DNA of 19,837 nucleotides from Nitrospinota bacterium (GTDB taxonomy: Bacteria > Nitrospinota_A > UBA7883 > JADGGD01), in assembly GCA_015229165.1 (NCBI GenBank), contig JADGCD010000012.1, forward strand, positions 1 through 19,837, written 5' to 3'. A program made the translations under genes and the position numbers. Every line of letters starts with the position of its first letter. Positions within the stretch are counted from its first letter, which is position 1. This document shows, in pieces, positions 14,431-19,837 of the stretch. The notes below the pieces were generated by a model. The model made no database searches. It had not been told where the DNA came from and was given only the letters and a program-made list of their open reading frames with translations.

Positions 14431-15909
14431 TCAGGCGCCCGTTCCGTTGGCGGCCCCGAATTTCTCGCGCGTCTCCGCGAGTATGGCGACCATAAATCCG
14501 AGGGGAAAAAGAGAGAAAAACGGAACCGCGTACCATGTCCCCCGCTCCCAGGCGAATTGCAGCGGGAGCAGGCTGTAGAAGAACAAAACGAAATTGACGG
14601 CCACATGGCGCCACTCCCGGTGGTGGTAGACTCCGGCCTGCGGCGGCATGCCCGCCCCGCTTGCGGCGCCGAACTTGGGCGTTCTGCGGAAAGCCCCCCC
14701 CTGCATCCACATTCCGCCGAGGACGGAGAGCGCAATGGCGGGGGCCAGACCGATGGTCAGCACGGGCAACAAGACCGCGTGCCGGAGCGGAACGCGCCCG
14801 CCCGACGCCGCCGAATGGACGGCGAAAAAGAGGAATACCGCAAAGCTGGTCGCCATGAACAGCGGGAGGTCTATCCGCACGATCTGCCAGGGGCCGATGC
14901 CGACTCTCGTCAGGACCGCCGGGTGGAGGGTGAGGAATATGACAACCCCCAGCAGCCAGCAGACATTGGCGAGCAGATGGGCGACGGCCTCGACTTTCAA
15001 AACGGACGGCCACGGGCCGCCGAGAATCCGGGGGAGGAGTTTGCGCGCCGTTTGCACGGAGCCTTTGGCCCAGCGCTGCTGCTGCCGGCGCAGCGCGGAA
15101 AGGGTGATGGGAAGTTCGGACGGGGCTTCGCAGGAATCGAGATAGATGAAGCGCCAACCCGACAGCTGGGCCCGATAACTCAGATCGAGATCTTCCGTCA
15201 CCGTGTCGGACTGCCATCCTCCGGCCTCTTCGATCGCCCGACGCCGCCAGACGCCTGCCGTCCCGTTGAAATTGAAGAACAGCTTCCGTCGGTAGCGCAC
15301 CTGGTGCTCAACCGAAAAGTGGGCGCCCAGCAGCATGGCCTGAATCCGGGTAAGCCACGAGTGGTCGGCGTTGTCGAAGGACCACCGGATCTGGACCATG
15401 CCCACCCCCCCGTCGGCGAAGTGGGGCATCGTATTCCTGAGGAAGTCGGGCGTCGGCGTGAAGTCGGCGTCGAAGATGGCGATGAACTCCCCTTTCGCCT
15501 CCGCCGTTCCGGCGGTCAGGGCGCCCGCCTTGTACCCCCCGCGATGCGTCCGCCGGATATGGGCGATCCGCGTTCCCCGGTCGAGCCAGTAGGCGACACG
15601 CTCCTCCACGATGGCGGTCGTCTCGTCGATCGAGTCGTCCAGAACCTGTATTTCCAGCTTCCCTTCCGGCCAGTCGAGCCGCGCGACGCAGTCGATGAGC
15701 CGGGCGATCACGAAGCGCTCGTTGAATACCGGCAACTGGACGGTGACCATTGGCTCCTGATAATCCGCCGGAAGCGACGGGGTCGGCGTCGGCCCCCCCC
15801 GCAGCTCCCACCAGCGCCGAAGCGTGACCAGACGGTGCAGCCCGTACAGTGAGAAGGCCCCCAGCGCCGCAAAATGAAGCCACGTCAGCCATTCGAGCGC
15901 AGTGTCCAT
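14431..15909 (-). CDS. Membrane-bound processive family 2 glycosyltransferase (cellulose-synthase-like)
   Basis: From ATG 15909 the protein has 492 residues; an in-frame TTG at 15984 would add 25 Arg/Pro-rich residues without a better ribosome-binding site. It starts with a membrane helix (L-T-W-L-H-F-A-A-L-G-A-F), then a GT-A catalytic domain with L-D-D (90-92), F-D-A-D-F (146-150), T-E-D (238-240) and Q-Q-Q-R-W (276-280). D, DxD, TED and QxxRW together define processive GT2 enzymes of the cellulose synthase/CslA/hyaluronan type. Three or more membrane helices follow to the C-terminus. It probably polymerises a beta-linked hexose chain, or transfers several sugars to a lipid, at the inner membrane. 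No PilZ domain or BcsB-like partner is visible. It is divergent from the GT87-like gene and may share a promoter region with it. Confidence 0.9.
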   Translation of the reverse strand: MDTALEWLTWLHFAALGAFSLYGLHRLVTLRRWWELRGGPTPTPSLPADYQEPMVTVQLPVFNERFVIARLIDCVARLDWPEGKLEIQVLDDSIDETTAIVEERVAYWLDRGTRIAHIRRTHRGGYKAGALTAGTAEAKGEFIAIFDADFTPTPDFLRNTMPHFADGGVGMVQIRWSFDNADHSWLTRIQAMLLGAHFSVEHQVRYRRKLFFNFNGTAGVWRRRAIEEAGGWQSDTVTEDLDLSYRAQLSGWRFIYLDSCEAPSELPITLSALRRQQQRWAKGSVQTARKLLPRILGGPWPSVLKVEAVAHLLANVCWLLGVVIFLTLHPAVLTRVGIGPWQIVRIDLPLFMATSFAVFLFFAVHSAASGGRVPLRHAVLLPVLTIGLAPAIALSVLGGMWMQGGAFRRTPKFGAASGAGMPPQAGVYHHREWRHVAVNFVLFFYSLLPLQFAWERGTWYAVPFFSLFPLGFMVAILAETREKFGAANGTGA

Positions 15910-16005
15910 GGCGGCCAGAGGAGCCCTTTCGGTTCGGCGCGGAACGGAGAGCGGCGCGGGTGTGCCGGGTCCGCGCCCCCGCAACCGTCAGTGAGCGGTC
16001 AAGGC

Positions 16006-16015
16006 TGTTATTATA
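16006..16015. promoter_or_regulatory. Overlapping divergent -10 elements
   Basis: On the plus strand TG-T-TATTAT (16006-16014) is an extended -10 element for the GT87-like gene. On the minus strand the same place reads TATAAT (16015-16010), a perfect -10 for the processive glycosyltransferase. -35 boxes are weak for both (minus-strand TCGAGG at 17-bp spacing). If both are used, polymerase can occupy only one at a time, tying the two genes together. Confidence 0.45.
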
Positions 16016-16097
16016 CCTTCTGACCCGGTCGACCTCGATCAAAATGGGCGTCCGATCACCGGGTGTTCGGCGGCCCCCCTTTCCGCGACAGGCTGCA

Positions 16098-17495
16098 ATG
16101 AGACGTGACGGCGCATCCCTTTCGCGCGCCCCGCGCGGCGCGGTCTGGCTGATCCCCGCCGCCCTGCTCGCCTCGTGCGTAGCGCTGGCGATGGAGCCGG
16201 AGTTGCGCCTCGCCGTTCCGATGCTGACCGGCGTCACCGCTTTCATGACCATTCTGCTCGCCACCACCCTCTATCTGGGCGAACGCGGACACGTATTCTG
16301 GAGCGTCCCCGCGATTCTCGCGGTGGCGTTGCTGATGCGCGTCCCGTTTCTGTTCGATCCGCCGCAACTTTCGGACGACCTGTACCGGTACGTGTGGGAT
16401 GGCGCCATGACGACGGCAGGTATGAATCCGTATTTCACGGCTCCCGCCCTCATCGCGCCCGGTCCGGGACTTGCCGCCATCCATGCGTCGATCAATCATC
16501 CCGATCTCGTCACCATCTACCCCCCCGCCGCCCAGACGCTCTTCGCGGCCTGCGCGCTGTTCACGACCGATCCCGCCGGATTCAAGGCGATCTTCGTCGC
16601 CTTCGACATGGTTCTCTGCGCGCTGCTGGCGGTCGCGGCCCGGCGGATGGGGTACGAGCCATGGCGGATCACCCTCTATGCCTGGCATCCGCTACCCGTC
16701 GTCGAAATCGCCGGATCGGGACACGTCGACGGCGCCGGAGCCGCCCTGGTCATCGCCGCGCTGGTTATGGTGATGTCGGGTCTCGATGCGCAGGCCCGTC
16801 CCCCGGGGGGGAATGCCCCCTTTGCAATGGGGGGTGCGCTTGTGGCGGTCGCCGGGCTGGTGAAAGTCTTCCCGCTGCTCGCCCTCCCCTCGCTGTTCGT
16901 TCTGACTCCCAGCGCGGGCAGACGGGCATTCGCCCTCTCGTTTCTGGGCATGGCCGCGCTCATCACGCTTCCCTATGGCGCTGGTCTTCCGGGACTGGCG
17001 GGGACGATGGAAACGTATGCCCGCCACTGGGAGTTCGCCGGGTTCGCCTTTAACGTCCTGCGCCTCGCAACTGGATCGGGCGATTACGCCCGATCCCTTT
17101 TGGCGGTAGCACTAGTGGTAACGGCGGCCCTTTCCGCCGCCCGGTTGAAGAGAGCGATTGGCGCCAAGACGCCCGTCGAGGCCTTAGGGAAGGCCACCAT
17201 GCGGAGTTGCTATTCGCTGACTATCGCCTTTTGCCTCCTCACGCCGACCTTGCAGCCGTGGTACGCGATCCTGCTGGTGACCTTCTTCCCGTTCGCCGCC
17301 GGTCCGGCGGGCCTGACGCTTTCCTGGGCGGTGTTTCTGACGTATCACGTCCAGATCGGCTCCTTTATCCTCGGCGCATGGACGGAAGACATCATGGTCA
17401 CGTCGGCCCTATTTCTCGCCCCCTGCGCCGTCCGCGCACTCGCTCTTGCGCTCCCCCGCCTGAAGAGCCATAGTGGAGCATGTCGCACGGTATAA
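16098..17495 (+). CDS. GT87/DUF2029-like polyprenyl-sugar glycosyltransferase, integral membrane
   Basis: The protein of 465 residues from ATG 16098 (an in-frame ATG at 16044 would add 18) has about ten to twelve hydrophobic segments. Soon after the first helices comes D-L-Y-R-Y-V-W-D-G-A with G-M-N-P-Y, then I-Y-P-P-A-A-Q, and later H-P-L-P-V-V-E-I-A-G-S-G-H-V-D-G. These are landmarks of the GT-C mannosyltransferases grouped as GT87/DUF2029, where an acidic residue in the first large periplasmic loop is catalytic and the donor is a polyprenyl-phosphate sugar. Neither start has a strong Shine-Dalgarno sequence; I prefer 16098 because its N-terminus looks more like a cytoplasmic tail. With the divergent GT2 enzyme it suggests a cell-surface polysaccharide or glycolipid path. 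Sugar and acceptor are unknown. Confidence 0.8.
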   Translation: MRRDGASLSRAPRGAVWLIPAALLASCVALAMEPELRLAVPMLTGVTAFMTILLATTLYLGERGHVFWSVPAILAVALLMRVPFLFDPPQLSDDLYRYVWDGAMTTAGMNPYFTAPALIAPGPGLAAIHASINHPDLVTIYPPAAQTLFAACALFTTDPAGFKAIFVAFDMVLCALLAVAARRMGYEPWRITLYAWHPLPVVEIAGSGHVDGAGAALVIAALVMVMSGLDAQARPPGGNAPFAMGGALVAVAGLVKVFPLLALPSLFVLTPSAGRRAFALSFLGMAALITLPYGAGLPGLAGTMETYARHWEFAGFAFNVLRLATGSGDYARSLLAVALVVTAALSAARLKRAIGAKTPVEALGKATMRSCYSLTIAFCLLTPTLQPWYAILLVTFFPFAAGPAGLTLSWAVFLTYHVQIGSFILGAWTEDIMVTSALFLAPCAVRALALALPRLKSHSGACRTV

Positions 17496-17515
17496 ACCTA
17501 GGAGGCCGCACGGCG

Positions 17516-17572
17516 ATGCGCCACCTGCGCTCTGGTCACACACATTCGGCGCCTCACGGATTTCAGCGATGA
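17516..17572 (+). CDS. 18-codon His-rich leader ORF before the ArsR-rhodanese gene
   Basis: AGGAGG at 17500-17505 is the best Shine-Dalgarno sequence in this part of the window, and ten bases later the ATG at 17516 opens an 18-codon frame (M-R-H-L-R-S-G-H-T-H-S-A-P-H-G-F-Q-R). Its TGA at 17570-17572 overlaps the ATG of the ArsR-rhodanese gene in an ATGA arrangement. The regulator itself has only a weak ribosome-binding site, so the leader probably drives coupled translation. The peptide has four His and no Cys. No similar leader family is known to me; the ORF is too short to prove by composition. Confidence 0.5.
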   Translation: MRHLRSGHTHSAPHGFQR

Positions 17573-18228
17573 GCGTCAACGTAAAGCGTCGGCTTTTTGA
17601 AACGCTGGCCATCCTCGGCAAGGCTCTCTCCAGCGCCACCCGTCTGGAGCTTCTCGACTTCCTCGCCCAGGGGGAGCGGAGCGTGGAGCGCCTTGCGGGG
17701 CTGGCCAATGTGTCGGTGGCCAGCGCCTCGCAACACCTCCAGACTCTTCTGCGCGCCGGACTGGTGACCAATCGCAGAGAGGGACAGAAGGTCTACTACT
17801 CCCTCTCCGACGATTCGATCATCACCCTGATGGGGGGGATGCGTGTGGTGGCCGAGCGGAATATCGCCGAGATGGAGCGGCTGATCGCCACGTTTCTGAA
17901 AACGAAAGACGCGCTTGATCCGGTCGCTCCCGCCGACCTCATCAAGATGATCGAAAACGACGCCGTCGTCATCATCGACGTTCGCCCCGCCGACGAGTAC
18001 CGCATGGGGCACATCCCGGGCTCAATCAATATCCCGTTCAAGGAGCTGGAGGGAAGGGCGCGAGAAGTCCTCGGCGACCGTGAGATCATCGCCTACTGCC
18101 GGGGGCCCTACTGCCTGCTCTCCTATGACGCAGTGACCCACTTCCGCTCTATAGGACAGCCTGCCCGGCGGCTGGAAGACGGTTTTCCCGAATGGAAAAA
18201 CGCCCACCATCCCGTCGAGCGCGAATAG
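17569..18228 (+). CDS. ArsR/SmtB-type regulator fused to a rhodanese domain
   Basis: The 219-residue protein has an ArsR winged helix at about 8-95 (A-L-S-S-A-T-R-L-E-L-L-D-F-L, recognition helix V-S-V-A-S-A-S-Q-H-L-Q-T-L-L-R-A-G-L-V, wing R-R-E-G-Q-K-V-Y-Y), a helical linker and a single rhodanese domain at about 125-215. That domain has I-I-D-V-R, G-H-I-P-G-S-I-N-I-P and the active loop C177-R-G-P-Y-C182. The ArsR-rhodanese fusion is a known family; the two loop cysteines could take up persulfide or respond to oxidised sulfur, selenium or metal(loid)s. No classical ArsR metal site (CxC in the recognition helix) is visible, so sensing probably goes through the rhodanese part. The start 17569 overlaps the stop of the leader ORF; upstream in-frame codons reach back into the GT87 gene. 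It is the natural candidate regulator of the rhodanese-selenoprotein cluster 3 kb away, an inference from content, not proof. Confidence 0.9.
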   Translation: MSVNVKRRLFETLAILGKALSSATRLELLDFLAQGERSVERLAGLANVSVASASQHLQTLLRAGLVTNRREGQKVYYSLSDDSIITLMGGMRVVAERNIAEMERLIATFLKTKDALDPVAPADLIKMIENDAVVIIDVRPADEYRMGHIPGSINIPFKELEGRAREVLGDREIIAYCRGPYCLLSYDAVTHFRSIGQPARRLEDGFPEWKNAHHPVERE

Positions 18229-18461
18229 CAGACGTTCGACATAACGTCGCGAGTATCAACAGTCGCCGGAGAGTCGATGCGATGCGCCTCTTCCCTTTCT
18301 TCCCCTGCCTCGACCCATTTTCAGCGTTTCGACGTCGCATCCGACCTTCCTGGCGACTGACATCCCCCGCGATCTACCCCGCCACGTCGGGTGCCGGGTC
18401 ACCCTCGTCGGCTGGCTTATCCACGCTCAACGGACGTCAACGAACAAGGGGGAGCCGATGA
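18229..18461. other. Gap before the recombinase remnant, no gene seen
   Basis: This 233-bp stretch between the ArsR-rhodanese gene and the recombinase remnant shows no recognisable gene. Neither an integrase N-terminus nor a frameshifted part of it is found in any frame, so the break point of the acquired segment probably lies near 18460. Confidence 0.5.
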
Positions 18462-18959
18462 AGCGAGTATCAGCTTAACGGCGCTTTCGATGAGGAGACG
18501 TACAAGGAGTTCCCCAAGGTTTCGAGCAAGAAGGGGGCTCGGTTCGAGATGGATGCCGCGATGGTTGAGTTGGTACGCGGCGCTCTCACGGGGCGGGAGG
18601 GGAGTCTGGAAGATTTTGTCTTCATCCATCCTCGAACAGGGAAGCCGTACCAGCATCAGACGCTCGATAAGATTTTCGGCGAGGCCCGGAAGGCTCTTGG
18701 CTACCCGGAGGCGACGCTGGAAGTATTTGGGCGCCATTCATGGGTGACGCAGCGGTTCGACGAGGGGTGGAGCTACACCGATATTTCTCATTACACGCTC
18801 AACGATGTGGCGACGTTGCAGAAGTTCTACGCGAACGTGACCAAGGCGACCCGGCGAACTGTTTCGAAAATAGGTAGAATGCGCACAAGAGTTGGAGGTG
18901 GCGTTGATGAGCATTCAGAAGAAACTGAGAACTGGTGTGGAGCGACAAAATGCGCGTGA
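18462..18959 (+). pseudogene. Tyrosine recombinase (phage integrase), N-terminally truncated remnant
   Basis: From just after a TGA at 18459-18461 the frame stays open to 18959. It encodes the C-terminal catalytic region of a tyrosine recombinase: S-S-K-K-G-A-R-F-E (the beta-hairpin Lys), F-I-H-P-R-T-G-K-P-Y, G-R-H-S-W-V-T-Q (the Arg-His box, first His replaced by Val), S-H-Y-T-L-N-D and a candidate nucleophile in Q-K-F-Y-A-N-V. The core-binding domain and the first catalytic Arg are missing, and the first ATG in frame (18549) lies inside the domain. It cannot be an active enzyme. The last 50 or so codons overlap the start of the next gene and are probably not conserved. It marks the edge of an old mobile element. 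Confidence 0.7.
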
Positions 18960-19806
18960 GACATTTGCAAATGGAATTTCTAGCAATATTAAGAAAGGTG
19001 TCCTGTATGTTGGCGGATTAGGGAGCGCGATTGAAAATGGAGAATATTCGTTTGGAGACGGAATGTTTCATCTGCGCAATATTCTTCAGCCTCCAACTAT
19101 CTTCGAAGTAGCATCGGTAGCCAACCATTTGAAAGCAGATTATCTTTCAGTTTCTAGATACTCCGCCTATCTGAAGTTTGAAATAGCCCTCTTGCCTGAT
19201 GACTTTAGGGATGATCCAAATTTGGCTTTGGATGCAGCTTTCCACTTAAGTTGCCTCTTAAAACTAATAAAAGCTCACAACCTCTTTTGTCCCGCTGGCT
19301 CCTCTGTTTCTTGGGACTTAGTGTCCGTTGCTCAAAAGAATTCTGTGGATTTTATGCTTCTTGATGATTTTCCTCGGCGAATAGAGTTTGTGAATAGCGA
19401 TGTGCCAATGCTTGATAGCAATGATCTAAAGTGGGCTGAAAGTTACTTTGAGAATGGCCGTGTCCTGCGGAATAAAGAATCCTCTGGCAGATTTGGCCTC
19501 GCCTTCAATCTCTATTATTCGTGGAACCATACTCAAGATATGCGAATTGCCTTATCCAATCTCTGGATTGGACTTGAGGCCCTATTTGGGAAGAAGAAAG
19601 ATCGGCCGGTTAAGAGAATGCTGGTAGAGCGTATTTGTGATTGGCTGCCGAGTGAAGACGCGCGATCCATCGGAGACCTCTACGAAAAACGATGTGATGC
19701 GGTTCATGGGAGGAAGATGAATGGACAAGAGATGGGAAAGATACTGATGAGAACTCATGATATCTTTCGAGCTTCACTCATGTGTACAGTGACGGTATTG
19801 ACCTGA
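18907..19806 (+). CDS. Apea-like HEPN domain protein, probable RNase-type effector
   Basis: The ATG at 18907 has GGAGGTG (18894-18900) six bases upstream, a better choice than the in-frame TTG at 18892. The 299-residue product is AT-richer in codon use than everything to its left, a sign of horizontal transfer. Residues 1-about 195 are not recognised. Residues about 210-299 are helical and resemble Apea-like HEPN domains: L-S-N-L-W-I-G-L-E-A-L-F-G, then Y-E-K-R262-C-D-A-V-H267-G-R, which is an R-x4-H motif, followed by a long C-terminal helix. HEPN R-x4-6-H motifs are the metal-independent RNase site in many toxins and defence effectors, but not all HEPN proteins cleave RNA. No antitoxin or partner gene is seen directly upstream, only the recombinase remnant. 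The frame is intact, with a hairpin at its stop codon. Confidence 0.75.
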   Translation: MSIQKKLRTGVERQNARETFANGISSNIKKGVLYVGGLGSAIENGEYSFGDGMFHLRNILQPPTIFEVASVANHLKADYLSVSRYSAYLKFEIALLPDDFRDDPNLALDAAFHLSCLLKLIKAHNLFCPAGSSVSWDLVSVAQKNSVDFMLLDDFPRRIEFVNSDVPMLDSNDLKWAESYFENGRVLRNKESSGRFGLAFNLYYSWNHTQDMRIALSNLWIGLEALFGKKKDRPVKRMLVERICDWLPSEDARSIGDLYEKRCDAVHGRKMNGQEMGKILMRTHDIFRASLMCTVTVLT

Positions 19807-19833
19807 CAGTGGCCCCTGTCGGGGTAGTTTCTT
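19802..19833 (+). terminator. Terminator-like hairpin at the end of the HEPN gene
   Basis: CCTGACAG (19802-19809) pairs with CTGTCGGG (19816-19823) over eight pairs including one T-G wobble, around a 6-nt loop, and is followed by a broken T run (TAGTTTCTT). The stem includes the TGA stop codon. It is a plausible weak intrinsic terminator. Confidence 0.45.
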
Positions 19834-19837
19834 AGGC

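Noticed and set aside
13518..14735. 405-codon open frame on the minus strand
   Set aside because: Antisense to the third rhodanese, which has a signal peptide and an intact active loop.
14242..15852. 536-codon open frame on the plus strand
   Set aside because: Antisense to the processive GT2, which shows all D, DxD, TED and QxxRW motifs.
17491..17496. TATAAA as a -10 promoter for the regulator
   Set aside because: It includes the stop codon of the GT87-like gene, transcription would begin on top of the Shine-Dalgarno sequence, and no -35 lies upstream.
1..19837. CRISPR array or insertion sequence
   Set aside because: No regularly spaced repeats and no transposase or matched terminal inverted repeats were seen.

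Overview
The window is GC-rich (mostly well above 60% GC) and comes from a Gram-negative-type bacterium: it encodes lipoproteins with lipoboxes, an outer-membrane beta-barrel protein, Shine-Dalgarno sequences of the GGAGG type and selenocysteine-dependent translation. I cannot name the lineage from the sequence; a Pseudomonadota-, Desulfobacterota- or Nitrospirota-like organism would fit. Gene density is high on both strands. The last kilobase is clearly more AT-rich and looks acquired.

Left part (1-7028): the 3' end of a long Arg/Glu-rich coiled-coil gene runs tail-to-tail into a DUF4062-STAND NTPase-TPR protein on the minus strand. That gene is divergent, across a 92-bp gap with an extended -10 promoter, from a four-part protein: RyR domain, TPR-S (TRAFs-binding-like) repeats, SLOG-like nucleotide-sensing fold and a class III nucleotidyl cyclase domain. 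These are domain types known from bacterial conflict and nucleotide-signalling systems, so the pair is a candidate sensor or defence module.

A gap of about 550 bp (7029-7583) carries an inverted repeat, strong hairpins, and two near-identical copies of a tRNA-Ser-like 3' end on the minus strand, probably traces of past integration. It is followed by a DUF547 exported protein translationally coupled to a family 2 glycosyltransferase, which converges on a beta-barrel outer-membrane protein.

Central part (10521-14393): three exported two-domain rhodaneses (two lipoproteins and one with a cleavable signal peptide) lie in one direction. Each has a degenerate first domain without Cys and a second domain with an intact Cys loop. 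Between the first and second lies a GrdB/PrdB-like selenoprotein. Its reading frame is interrupted by a TGA at 12061-12063 that is very likely a selenocysteine codon (U170-x-x-C173), because family-typical sequence continues in frame to 12342 and a SECIS-like hairpin follows the TGA. Conventional gene calling would split or truncate this gene.

Right part: a processive family 2 (cellulose-synthase-like) glycosyltransferase is divergent from a GT87/DUF2029-like membrane mannosyltransferase, with overlapping -10 elements on the two strands. Next come an 18-codon His-rich leader ORF and, overlapping its stop codon, an ArsR-type repressor fused to a rhodanese domain, a plausible local regulator of the rhodanese cluster. 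The window ends with a 5'-truncated tyrosine recombinase and an intact low-GC gene whose C-terminus resembles an Apea-like HEPN domain with an R-x4-H motif.
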